51,030 nt of DNA from an uncultured Chitinophagaceae bacterium (lineage in GTDB: Bacteria; Bacteroidota; Bacteroidia; Chitinophagales; Chitinophagaceae), in contig CAITVK010000056.1 in the NCBI GenBank assembly GCA_903895845.1, forward strand, positions 1 through 51,030. The letters run 5' to 3'. Position 1 is the stretch's first letter; each line of letters opens with the position of its first letter. The translations under genes and the position numbers were made by a program. The notes beneath the pieces are model-generated. The model saw nothing but the letters and a program-made list of their open reading frames with translations. It was not told the DNA's origin and did not search any database. Of the stretch, positions 8,247 to 16,740 are shown piece by piece.

Positions 8247-8612
8247 ATGAAAGCGTTTTTTGTGTTATTGGCAATCATCTTCTCACTCTCCTCTTGCTTT
8301 ACATATAAGCAGGATATAGGTAAAGGTATTGTACAACCCGGCACAAGAGACTCGGTAAAAGTGGCTACAAAAGTGATAACAGTCAGCAAGAAAAGGTGGT
8401 ATTTATTGTGGGGCTTGTCGCCATTGAATACTGTTGATGCCAAGAAAATGGCAAAAGGGGCAACCAACTATACAATCAAACAACGTATCTCTGTTTTTGA
8501 TATGGTATTAAGTCTTCCAACAGCATTCTTTCTATCTTCTCAAACTGTAACTGTCAAGAAGCTAGCTCCCTCTAATCAACCCATCAAAAAGACCATTCGC
8601 CTGAAAAGATAA
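8247..8612 (+). CDS. Bor-like outer-membrane lipoprotein (paralogue)
   Basis: A 121-residue lipoprotein with signal MKAFFVLLAIIFSLSSC and lipid-modified Cys17. Its core KKRWYLLWGLSPLNTVDAKKMAKGATNYTIK aligns readily with KKQWYALWGLVRLNRVDPKKMAGDAANYTVK of the minus-strand gene at 5508-5792, so the two are paralogues of the Bor-type family. This one carries an extra basic tail (KKTIRLKR). It begins 36 bases after lpxD and is probably on the same transcript. The function is unknown. Confidence 0.78.
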   Translation: MKAFFVLLAIIFSLSSCFTYKQDIGKGIVQPGTRDSVKVATKVITVSKKRWYLLWGLSPLNTVDAKKMAKGATNYTIKQRISVFDMVLSLPTAFFLSSQTVTVKKLAPSNQPIKKTIRLKR

Positions 8613-8723
8613 GAATTGCTAATTATCCTCCGTATGGCAATTGATTGCATATGAAGTAACCTGTTATTAAATTCACACTAAGAAACAACCTAAAGGCCTG
8701 TTTGAATGAACTCTATCTGATTT

Positions 8724-10040
8724 ATGCATACACTGGCACAATTACAATCGGGACTACTAAAAGGGGCTACTAAGATTACGATGAGTTGTGGACTACACGA
8801 TTTCCCTACTGAACTATATTCACTAGCAGATACACTAGGGATACTCGACCTCTCGGGCAATAATCTGTCCACTCTCCCTGCGGACTTTTATCGCCTACAT
8901 CAATTGAAAATACTCTTTCTATCCAACAATCTCTTCAAAGTTTTCCCTGAGGTTTTGGGACGATGTAAGCAGTTAGACATCATTGGTTTTAAAGCAAACC
9001 TCATCGAGACCATTAGCGAAAACTCAATTCCATGCAATACAAGATGGTTAATTCTGACGAATAACAGGCTAAAAGAGCTACCTAAGTCGATAGGTACTTG
9101 CTTAAGAATGCAAAAGCTGATGCTTGCTGGCAACCAATTAAAAGAATTACCTATTGAATTGAGCAACTGCAAGAATCTTGGGCTATTGCGCATCTCAGCC
9201 AACAAAATGACCGAATTACCAGATTGGTTATTACAAATGCCCAAACTATCATGGATTGCCTTTGCAGGCAACCCATTTTGCGGTGATTATAACAGAGAGG
9301 ACGCTGGATTGAAATCAATAGACTGGGCGGAAGTGACCCTGCAAGAAAAGCTAGGGGAAGGGGCGTCTGGAATCATCTGGAAAGCGATTTGGAAACAAGC
9401 GACTGGAAATGAGGAAGTTGTTGCAATAAAACTTTTTAAAGGAGCTGTTACCAGCGATGGCTTACCAGACGATGAGATGAATGCCTGTATGCTGGCTGGA
9501 AATCATCCCAATATTGTACTGCTTCTGGGTAAATTAATCAATCATCCCGAAGACAAAAAGGGTTTGCTCTTGTCCCTCATACCATCACATTATACCAATC
9601 TGGGTAACCCTCCCAGCTTTGAGAGTTGTACAAGGGATATCTATGAAGATGGAACAAGTTTCTCGCTGAAAGAAACAACTACCATTGCTACAGATATTGC
9701 CTCGGTTGCAAAACAACTTCACCAAAAAGGCATTATGCACGGCGATTTGTATGCACATAACATCTTGATTGGAACAGATGCCCACCCATTGTTTGGCGAT
9801 TTTGGGGCAGCATCGTTGTACAATACATCAGATAGTAAGGCATCTTTGTTAGAGAAGATAGAAGTGAGTGCTTTTGGTTGTTTGCTTGAAGATTTATTGA
9901 CTCATACCACATATAATTCCATTCATGAAAAAGAATATGCAGTCTTATGGCGATTGAAAGTAGCGTGTATGCAAGAAACGGTAGAGGATAGACCTGATTT
10001 TAATACAATTTACAGTCGATTGGAAGCACTTGCATTATAA
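8724..10040 (+). CDS. Leucine-rich-repeat protein kinase
   Basis: A 438-residue fusion. Residues about 36-185 are leucine-rich repeats (LDLSGNNLSTLPADF, LILTNNRLKELPKSIG, LMLAGNQLKELPIEL and others). Residues about 203-438 are a eukaryotic-type kinase domain: glycine loop GEGASG (211-216), ATP-anchoring Lys in VAIKLF (K236), alpha-C Glu candidate E251, catalytic loop HGDLYAHN (339-346, catalytic D341), and DFG (359-361). The Arg of the usual HRD is Gly (HGD), so this is a non-RD kinase. There is no signal peptide or membrane segment, so it is probably cytoplasmic. The LRR part would select a partner or substrate. No phosphatase or obvious target is adjacent. Confidence 0.9.
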   Translation: MHTLAQLQSGLLKGATKITMSCGLHDFPTELYSLADTLGILDLSGNNLSTLPADFYRLHQLKILFLSNNLFKVFPEVLGRCKQLDIIGFKANLIETISENSIPCNTRWLILTNNRLKELPKSIGTCLRMQKLMLAGNQLKELPIELSNCKNLGLLRISANKMTELPDWLLQMPKLSWIAFAGNPFCGDYNREDAGLKSIDWAEVTLQEKLGEGASGIIWKAIWKQATGNEEVVAIKLFKGAVTSDGLPDDEMNACMLAGNHPNIVLLLGKLINHPEDKKGLLLSLIPSHYTNLGNPPSFESCTRDIYEDGTSFSLKETTTIATDIASVAKQLHQKGIMHGDLYAHNILIGTDAHPLFGDFGAASLYNTSDSKASLLEKIEVSAFGCLLEDLLTHTTYNSIHEKEYAVLWRLKVACMQETVEDRPDFNTIYSRLEALAL

Positions 10041-10359
10041 ATTTAAAATTTATATTTCGCATCAATTTACATATTTAAATACAATCACTTCCTGAGACCA
10101 TTCAATTGCTGACTATGAAACACTATTTGTGACCAAGTATTTGTATTGATAAGATTTACTAGTGTTTCTTTTATATTTTAATTCAAGAGCAAACCAATGC
10201 ACTAGCAATATAAACTAGCAATCAACTTCTTTGCAAACAGATTTTGACGAATTAAAAAATTTGTGGTAAATGTTATTAAAATGTTTAATTAAGTAGACAA
10301 GTCTTTTTTTTATGTAAATCTGCCATTTATTACTCTTATCAGAAACAAAAAATAAACTC
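10041..10359. other. Intergenic stretch without recognised feature
   Basis: This 319-base AT-rich stretch lies between the LRR-kinase gene and the DUF4139 gene. I see no coding frame with support, no RNA gene, no strong hairpin with T-run, and no clear TANNTTTG promoter in either direction. It probably holds the promoter of the gene at 10360, in the AT-rich segment just before it. Confidence 0.5.
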
Positions 10360-11982
10360 ATGAAAAGAATACTCATTACCGTATCCATTTTGATTAGCAT
10401 TACTGCTTTTGGAAATGATGGAAGAACGATTGTAAACGCCAGATTGCAGTCGGTAACTGTATATAGAAGTGGTGCAGAAATGGTGCATACCGCCAGTGCG
10501 ATGTTGAAAGAAGGCAGTAATGAATTGGTGATAGACCAACTAAGTAGCAATATAGATGTGAATAGTATTCAGGTGAAAGTATCGGATGGCGTGACGATTC
10601 TGGGGACTGAATTTGGCAAAAATCATTTGGTGGGTTCTGTAAAAACGGCTAGGGTGAAGTTGCTGGAAGACTCTCTGGAAGTATTAAGAAAGGATCTTAC
10701 CAAGATAGACATTGGCATTACAACCAATACCGAATTGCAACAAGTATTGAAGAATAATAGAGACATTAAGGGTTCGCAAACTGGCGTAAGTGTGGCCGAG
10801 CTGATGAAGTTGATGGATTATTACAAACTAAAAAGTGATGAATTGCAGGTGGAATTGGTGCAATTGCAGGGCAAAAGAGGCAAGTTGCAAGAATCTTTTG
10901 ATAAATTGGAGGGGCAAATAAAGGAAGAAAACAATAAAAACACCTCTACAACGGGGCAGATTACTTTGCAACTACAGGTATCAGATGCGGGTAAATATAA
11001 TTTTGAAGTGAGTTATATTGCTTTGGTAGCTAGTTGGAATCCGTTTTATGATCTGAGGGTAGATGACATTAAGAACCCTATAAAGCTGATTTATAAAGCA
11101 AATATCAGTCAATCGACAGGGATTGATTGGAAACAGGTGAAGTTGTCTTTATCTACTGCTACGCCTAACCAATCGGGTACTGCGCCTCAATTGACTCCTT
11201 GGTTTTTGGGATATGTATATCCGCGCAACAGAATGCTTATGGGAAGTCCAGGCGCAGCTGCATCAATGGCAGTTAGGAATGAATCTTTAGACGAAGTTGT
11301 CGTTATAGGGTATGGTGCATCAAAAGCTCCTAAGGCTAAGAAATTGGAAGACTATGTTTCCGTTTCTGACAATACCCTGAACGTTACATTTGATATAGAC
11401 ATCCCTTATGATATTCCTACCAATGGTAAAGAACAAACGGCAGTATTAAAGACCTTACAAGTACCTGCAACGTACAAGCATTCTGCCATACCGAAGCTGG
11501 ATAAAGATGCCTACATAATTGCTGATATATTGGATTGGCAGAAGCTGAACCTATTGCCAGGCAATGCCAATGTGATATTGGAAGGAACGTATACCGGCAA
11601 AACTTTCATTGACCCAAATGCCACAAACGACACACTTAGTCTGACACTTGGAAAGGACAAAAGGGTTGCTGTAAAGCGTGATAAACTGGTAGACTATAGT
11701 AGTGTGAAGTTTTTGGGAAGTAATAAACTACAGAAATTTACCTATGAAATTACGGTAAAAAACAATAAGAATGTGGCAATTAGTCTGGACTTGAAAGACC
11801 AGTTTCCATTGACTACTAATAAAGATATTGAAGTAGAGCTGATTGATGGAGGTGGTTCGAAAGTGAATAATGACACCGGATTATTAAATTGGTTAGTAAC
11901 AATAGCGGCAGGAGAAAGCAAGAAATTTAAGTTTACTTACAGCATCAAATATCCGAAGGATAAGCTGGTGAATGTGCAGTAA
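10360..11982 (+). CDS. DUF4139 / mucoidy inhibitor MuiA-like exported protein
   Basis: A 540-residue protein with a signal peptide (MKRILITVSILISITAFG). An N-terminal DUF4140-type segment (about 26-125) contains VTVYRSGAEMVH and LVIDQLSSNIDVNSIQV. A coiled-coil stretch follows (about 150-195), then a C-terminal DUF4139 domain (about 205-540) with YIALVASWNPFYDLRV and the closing FTYSIKYPKDKLVNV. This is the MuiA-type family, of unknown biochemical role and named for a mucoidy phenotype. Inserted at 310-319 is LDEVVVIGYG, nearly identical to the motif at the start of SusC-type TonB-dependent receptors. It is preceded by an Ala/Met-rich linker. It is probably periplasmic or on the outer membrane. 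It is monocistronic as far as I can see. Confidence 0.88.
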   Translation: MKRILITVSILISITAFGNDGRTIVNARLQSVTVYRSGAEMVHTASAMLKEGSNELVIDQLSSNIDVNSIQVKVSDGVTILGTEFGKNHLVGSVKTARVKLLEDSLEVLRKDLTKIDIGITTNTELQQVLKNNRDIKGSQTGVSVAELMKLMDYYKLKSDELQVELVQLQGKRGKLQESFDKLEGQIKEENNKNTSTTGQITLQLQVSDAGKYNFEVSYIALVASWNPFYDLRVDDIKNPIKLIYKANISQSTGIDWKQVKLSLSTATPNQSGTAPQLTPWFLGYVYPRNRMLMGSPGAAASMAVRNESLDEVVVIGYGASKAPKAKKLEDYVSVSDNTLNVTFDIDIPYDIPTNGKEQTAVLKTLQVPATYKHSAIPKLDKDAYIIADILDWQKLNLLPGNANVILEGTYTGKTFIDPNATNDTLSLTLGKDKRVAVKRDKLVDYSSVKFLGSNKLQKFTYEITVKNNKNVAISLDLKDQFPLTTNKDIEVELIDGGGSKVNNDTGLLNWLVTIAAGESKKFKFTYSIKYPKDKLVNVQ

Positions 11983-12139
11983 GGTTATTTTAAATTTTGT
12001 ATTTTGTTTTAAATTCAGGACACTGCTAGTTTAAAATAAAATACAACCAGAATTTATAGCCCTCGTTCTCAAACCGATATTGGTATTCTTAAAGTTAATT
12101 TACGTTGTTTTAAACACAAAAAACGCCATCTTTCTTTTA

Positions 12140-12386
12140 ATTCAGACCATCTGAACGATCATTTAGACAGTCAAAACGATCGTTCAGACAGTCAAAATAC
12201 TCATTTAGACAGTCTAAATAAATTTCAGACCTTCAAAATGATCATTTAGACAGTCTAAATGGTTGCTCAGACAGTCAAAATACTCATTTAGACAGTCTAA
12301 ATAAATTCTAGACCTTCAAAATTATCATTTAGACAGTCTAAATGATTGCTCAGACAGTCAAAATGCTCATTTTGACTGTCTGAAAC
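12140..12386. repeat. Array 1: twelve 21-bp palindromic modules in three 83-bp super-units
   Basis: The GAC of each module falls at 12145, 12166, 12187, 12208, 12228, 12249, 12270, 12291, 12311, 12332, 12353 and 12374. The steps are therefore 21, 21, 21, 20, repeated. Every fourth module (12145, 12228, 12311) is a variant carrying GACC and an adjacent TC in place of GACAGTC. The best modules are perfect dyads, TTTAGAC-A-GTCTAAA. The array lies between the DUF4139 gene and the histidine kinase gene. In the rest of this intergenic region (11983-12139 and 12387-12644) I see only a weak inverted repeat at 12391-12425. Confidence 0.93.
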
Positions 12387-12644
12387 TTTATTTAATCTTC
12401 TTATCACTAAAAAAGATAGATTAAAAAAAGAAAATCATGTTTCATATCTCATTTTGGAAACTTAAAACTTCAAATGCGTTTTGTAAATTAACCAATCCAT
12501 TTTCTTTGATAATTGACCATATTTTTCCGATTTGACAATAGGTGATTTCCTTTTTCTTTTACTTTTACAATAAGAGTTTTTATTTGAAGTCTCTCAGAAA
12601 AGTACGCCCCACAATTTGATTAATCTAGATAAAACTATTGAAAA

Positions 12645-13850
12645 ATGATGATTCCTTACCCACCCATTAACGAGGATCAGCGCCTGAAGGCCTTAAAGAA
12701 TTATAATATTCTGGACACTTTACCTCAGGCTGAGTATGATAACATTACTTACATTGCTTCATACATCTGCAAAACGCCCATTTCACTGGTATCGCTGATT
12801 GATGAAAAGAGGCAATACTTTAAATCGCACCTTGGGTTGGATATATTGGAAACTAGCAGGGATGTTTCTTTTTGCGCACATGCCATCCATAATCACAATG
12901 AAGTATTTACGGTATCTGATGCTCGTTTAGACGAACGATTTCACGACAACCCGCTGGTAACAGATGAACCAAAGGTTGTTTTCTATGCCGGAATGCCTTT
13001 AGTTACAAAAGAAGGACATGCATTGGGGACGCTTTGTGTGATTGATAGAGAGCCACACCACCTTACAGATGAACAAAAAGAAGTATTGAAACGGCTTTCC
13101 CAACAAGTGATGTACTTATTGGAACTACGCCAAAAGCGCTTTTTGAACAAAACATTGCAACACAAGCTGGAGGCCTATGCGCAAGATATGGGGGCATTTG
13201 CCTACAGTGCATCCCACGACTTGCAAGAACCATTGCGCACGGCTAAATCTTTTTTGGAACTATTGGAAAGAACACATGCCGACAAATTTGATGAAACAGG
13301 GAAAAAGTATATGCAGCTTGCAGTTGGAAGTATGAGCCGCATGACCCAACTGATAAATGATTTGTTGGAATATTCCCGCTCTGGCAACTCGGATGAGGAT
13401 TGCGACGATATGGATTTGAGGAAGGTGGTAGAAGATATTGCCGAAATGAATAAGTTGATAATAACCGAAAAGGGAGTGCAACTAGAGCTAGGCGTATTAC
13501 CTGTAATTAAAATATCAAAGGCAGCCATTACACAGTTGATGCACAACCTGATTGGAAATGCCATCAAATATCAAGCGCCAGGATTAAAACCTATTATCAA
13601 AATAAATGCGTCAGACTTAGATACTCATTGGCAAATTTCGGTAAAAGACAATGGTATTGGTATTGAGGAAGAGAATCAGAAAGTTATATTCAAAATCTTT
13701 AAGCGGGTAAAAACACAAGGTGCTTATGTGGGAAGCGGTATTGGGCTTGCCATCTGCAAGAAGATTGTGCAACACCACGGTGGGGAAATTTGGGTAGAGT
13801 CGGAGTACGGAAAAGGAAGTACATTTTACTTTACCATACACAAAATATAA
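12645..13850 (+). CDS. GAF-domain sensor histidine kinase
   Basis: A 401-residue soluble sensor kinase. Residues about 10-165 form a GAF domain of the type found in many bacterial light or redox sensors and two-component kinases (PISLVSLIDEKRQYFKS, DVSFCAHAI, GMPLVTKEGHALGTLCVID). A HisKA dimerisation domain follows, with phospho-acceptor H191 in SASHDLQEPLR. The ATPase domain has the N-box MHNLIGNAIKY, G1 DNGIGI, F-box FKIFKRV and G2 GSGIGLAIC. There is no transmembrane segment and no receiver domain. No response regulator is adjacent, so the partner must be elsewhere. Two in-frame ATGs open the frame (12645, 12648). Array 1 lies about 260 bases upstream. Confidence 0.93.
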   Translation: MMIPYPPINEDQRLKALKNYNILDTLPQAEYDNITYIASYICKTPISLVSLIDEKRQYFKSHLGLDILETSRDVSFCAHAIHNHNEVFTVSDARLDERFHDNPLVTDEPKVVFYAGMPLVTKEGHALGTLCVIDREPHHLTDEQKEVLKRLSQQVMYLLELRQKRFLNKTLQHKLEAYAQDMGAFAYSASHDLQEPLRTAKSFLELLERTHADKFDETGKKYMQLAVGSMSRMTQLINDLLEYSRSGNSDEDCDDMDLRKVVEDIAEMNKLIITEKGVQLELGVLPVIKISKAAITQLMHNLIGNAIKYQAPGLKPIIKINASDLDTHWQISVKDNGIGIEEENQKVIFKIFKRVKTQGAYVGSGIGLAICKKIVQHHGGEIWVESEYGKGSTFYFTIHKI

Positions 13851-13879
13851 AAGAAACGAATTTAATTGGATGAACTTTT

Positions 13880-13944
13880 GCCGCTAATCATACTAATAAA
13901 CACGAATATTTTCATTATTAGTGATTATTAGTGCAATCAGTGGC
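13880..13944. repeat. Imperfect 65-bp palindrome between convergent genes
   Basis: GCCGCTAATCATACTAATAA at the left and the reverse complement of GCCACTGATTGCACTAATAA at the right form a long imperfect hairpin between the ends of the histidine kinase and ABC-F genes. Related CTAATTNCACTAAT-type palindromes are common intergenic elements in Bacteroidota and Chlorobiota genomes. It may act as a bidirectional terminator. Confidence 0.65.
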
Positions 13945-13953
13945 AGCTTCTTA

Positions 13954-15906
13954 TTATCCTTCCAACTCCATTATCTGTTCAAACAATTGCTCGTATTGAG
14001 CTTCAGCTTGTTTTATTTTTTCATTGACAGACTTGTAGCTTTTCTCAGTCTCAGCAAACTTAGCAGCATTCTTATAACTATCTGGTGAAGCCAGTTCCAT
14101 TTCTATCGTATGCTTCTCTTGCTTCAACTGCTCTAATTCCTGCTCAACCTTATGAAACTTATTTTGAAGTTTCTTTATTTCGGTATTGTCTAGTCTAGGC
14201 TTCGTATTCGTTAGTGTTTCTTGCGGTTTGGCCTTTGGTGCTTCTACCTTTTTTGCTTCCTCCTTGTTAGCAGCAGCCTTTCTACTTTCTTCTTTGGCCT
14301 GCTTTGCCATGCGCTCTTTCCACTCCACATATTCGGTATAAGTACCCTTAAATTCCTTTATTTCATGGTCAACAATTTCCCATATTTTATTGGCAGTCTT
14401 AGAAACAAAGAACCTATCATGACTTACCAGAATCAAACTGCCTTCATATTTATTTAAAGCTTCAGCTAATAATTCCACACTATGCATGTCCAAGTGATTG
14501 GTAGGTTCATCGAGCATCAGGAAGTTGCTTTTACTAACAATTACTTTTGCCAGAGCCACACGCGCTTTTTCTCCCCCACTCAATACCTTAATCTTCTTAT
14601 CAGTATCATCGCCACTAAACAAGAAACATCCCAACAAACTTCTTAGTTCCACTTCTGTCTTGCCGCTTCGGCTTTCCAACATCTCTTCCAAAATGGTATT
14701 GTTCAGGTTCAATGCTTCCAATTGGTGCTGGGCATAGAAACTGCTTTCAACATTGTGTCCCCAAACTCTCTCTCCACCAAAGTTCTCTTCTGTGCCTGCA
14801 ATAATCCGCAGCAACGTACTCTTTCCCTTTCCGTTAGCACCAATCAAGGCAATCTTGTCACCACGGTCTATCTCGGCAAAGCATTTGTCAATGATTAAAT
14901 TGTCGCCATATTGTTTGTGAACATCTTTCAGGGTAACTAGTACACGCCCGGGTTGATTGTTTACCTGAAAGTTAATTCGGATGTTTGGTCGTTCTATTTC
15001 TACATTTTCAATCCGGTCAATCTTATCCAACCGCTTCATGATACTTTGTGCAGCAGCAGCCTTACTGGCCTTTGCACGGAAACGTTCCACGAAACGTTCT
15101 TGCTGACGAATATATTCTTGCTGGTTCTCAAAAGCCCTTTGTTGCATTTCTACACGCAGCTCTTTCTCCGTTTCATAATACTCATAGTTGCCGGAATAGA
15201 TGTGTAGTTCTTGCTGATAGATTTCAACAATCTTATTGACCATCCTATTCAAGAAGTATTTATCGTGGCTCACAATAACCACACTTCCTTGATAATGAAT
15301 CAAATACTTTTCTAACCACTCAATAGATGGTAAATCCAGGTGATTGGTAGGTTCATCCAACAACAATACATCAGGTGATTGCAAGATCATTTTGGCCAAC
15401 AATACCCGCATACGCCAGCCTCCGCTAAATTGCTTGTAAGGCTTGCCCATTTGTTCGGTAGTAAAACCTAGCCCATGCAATACTTCTTCTGTTTTATATT
15501 GAATGTTGTAGCCATCCAACACATCCATCTCATGTAATAAATCTGTGTATTTGGTAAGTAACTCTTCGTTCTCATTTGATTCTAGTTCAATCCCCAACTC
15601 TTCTATTTCTTTTTCTAATTCACGCACTCTTTCAAAAGCCCCCATCCCAACTTCAAGGATGCTTTCATTGGTATCAAAACTTAATAAATCCTGATGTAAG
15701 TAGCCAATAGTTGTTTCGCGTCCTTTCTCTACAGAACCTTTTGATGGCAAGTATTGTCCCACTAAAACCTTTAATAAGGTAGATTTACCTGTGCCATTGT
15801 ATCCAATCAATCCAATCCTTTCTCCCGGGTTTATATGCCATGTGGCGTCTTCTACAATTACCCTTGCACCAAATTCGAACGTTAAATTTTGAAAGCCTAT
15901 CAACAT
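13954..15906 (-). CDS. ABC-F family ATPase (Uup/YdiF-type)
   Basis: A 650-residue soluble protein with two ABC cassettes and no membrane segments, as in ABC-F translation factors that act on the ribosomal E site. Cassette 1 has Walker A GYNGTGKST (35-43), signature FSGGW (160-164) and Walker B LLLDEPTNHLD (181-191). A charged linker (about 245-300) contains the ABC-F interdomain helices. Cassette 2 has GANGKGKST (356-364), LSGGE (442-446) and FLMLDEPTNHLD (462-473). A Lys/Glu/Ala-rich linker and a C-terminal coiled coil (about 575-650) resemble Uup. The role could be ribosome rescue, translation tuning or antibiotic protection. The subfamily cannot be fixed here. Confidence 0.95.
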   Translation of the reverse strand: MLIGFQNLTFEFGARVIVEDATWHINPGERIGLIGYNGTGKSTLLKVLVGQYLPSKGSVEKGRETTIGYLHQDLLSFDTNESILEVGMGAFERVRELEKEIEELGIELESNENEELLTKYTDLLHEMDVLDGYNIQYKTEEVLHGLGFTTEQMGKPYKQFSGGWRMRVLLAKMILQSPDVLLLDEPTNHLDLPSIEWLEKYLIHYQGSVVIVSHDKYFLNRMVNKIVEIYQQELHIYSGNYEYYETEKELRVEMQQRAFENQQEYIRQQERFVERFRAKASKAAAAQSIMKRLDKIDRIENVEIERPNIRINFQVNNQPGRVLVTLKDVHKQYGDNLIIDKCFAEIDRGDKIALIGANGKGKSTLLRIIAGTEENFGGERVWGHNVESSFYAQHQLEALNLNNTILEEMLESRSGKTEVELRSLLGCFLFSGDDTDKKIKVLSGGEKARVALAKVIVSKSNFLMLDEPTNHLDMHSVELLAEALNKYEGSLILVSHDRFFVSKTANKIWEIVDHEIKEFKGTYTEYVEWKERMAKQAKEESRKAAANKEEAKKVEAPKAKPQETLTNTKPRLDNTEIKKLQNKFHKVEQELEQLKQEKHTIEMELASPDSYKNAAKFAETEKSYKSVNEKIKQAEAQYEQLFEQIMELEG

Positions 15907-15928
15907 TAGTTACCTAAATTTTTGAGCC

Positions 15929-15937
15929 GCAAATGTA
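15929..15937 (-). promoter_or_regulatory. -7 element upstream of the ABC-F gene
   Basis: On the minus strand this reads TACATTTGC, a full match to the Bacteroidetes -7 consensus, 23 bases before the ATG at 15906. I do not see a convincing -33 TTG at the right distance. Confidence 0.6.
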
Positions 15938-16151
15938 GGGCGTATGAAGTAAGGAATAAGACTTGCATTTGGAATGACAAAGTATGAGGAATAGGAGTGT
16001 ATGAAACAGTGCTGTTATAAAAAAAAATTCTTGAAATCTATTCTGTAGAATAATAATAAAGCCAAGCTACTTTACGTTATAACCAGTTGTGGATTAAAAA
16101 TAGAAGAGTAAAACTTTTTTATTTTACATTTACCCTTACAAACGGCTAGTT

Positions 16152-16733
16152 ATGTGGAAATTTTTTATAATAATCGCTTCTCTTTTTGCACTCGCATCAT
16201 GTGATGACAATGGTGGAAAAAACAATGTTCCTGAAGGGGCGCCACTTACCACACAAGGTAACAATAGTGACATCGTTAATTACGGAATAGGCGGAATTGT
16301 CAATGAATATTATGCTATTAAAGATGCTTTTGTATTGGAGAATGATGCCATTATCAATCAACACGCATTGGCAATGCAAAAAGGGATAGACACACTAGAC
16401 CTTAAGTCTGTACAAGGGACTAACCTGGATAAGGACAAAAACACACAGTTGATTACAGAAATTGTAGCCGCCCTAAAAATATTGTTGAACGAAAAAGAGA
16501 TAGATGCCAAGAGAAAGCCTTTTCAAACAATTAGTGATAAGTTGTATGACTTGATAAAATCTGTCCGTTTTGACAAACAAATTATTTATCTTGAACATTG
16601 TCCGATGGCTTTCAACCAAACTGGCGCTAACTGGTTGAGTAATACACCTGATATCAAAAACCCCTACATCCCTAAGAAAATGATTGATTGCGGCGAAGTG
16701 TTGGATACACTAGATTTTACCAAACCGCAGTAG
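16152..16733 (+). CDS. Lipoprotein of unknown function
   Basis: A 193-residue protein with a lipoprotein signal, MWKFFIIIASLFALASC (Cys17), followed by Asp-Asp. Asp after the lipidated Cys would favour inner-membrane retention under the E. coli rule. In Bacteroidota, acidic residues near the Cys can instead be part of a surface-export signal. The mature part is mostly helical in appearance (about 60-150: EYYAIKDAFVLENDAIINQHALAMQKG, NTQLITEIVAALKILLNEKEIDAKRKPF). It ends in a segment containing CPMAF and DCGEV. This resembles a DUF3347-type small helical domain (the helix-rich partner of some copper-handling proteins), but I cannot confirm that. It converges with the minus-strand gene ending at 16741. 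Confidence 0.72.
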   Translation: MWKFFIIIASLFALASCDDNGGKNNVPEGAPLTTQGNNSDIVNYGIGGIVNEYYAIKDAFVLENDAIINQHALAMQKGIDTLDLKSVQGTNLDKDKNTQLITEIVAALKILLNEKEIDAKRKPFQTISDKLYDLIKSVRFDKQIIYLEHCPMAFNQTGANWLSNTPDIKNPYIPKKMIDCGEVLDTLDFTKPQ

Positions 16734-16740
16734 ACGATTA

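Noticed and set aside
12140-12386. CRISPR array
   Set aside because: The modules are contiguous 21-bp palindromic units with no unique spacers, and no cas genes are present. The same holds for the arrays at 25929-26154 and 42213-42480.
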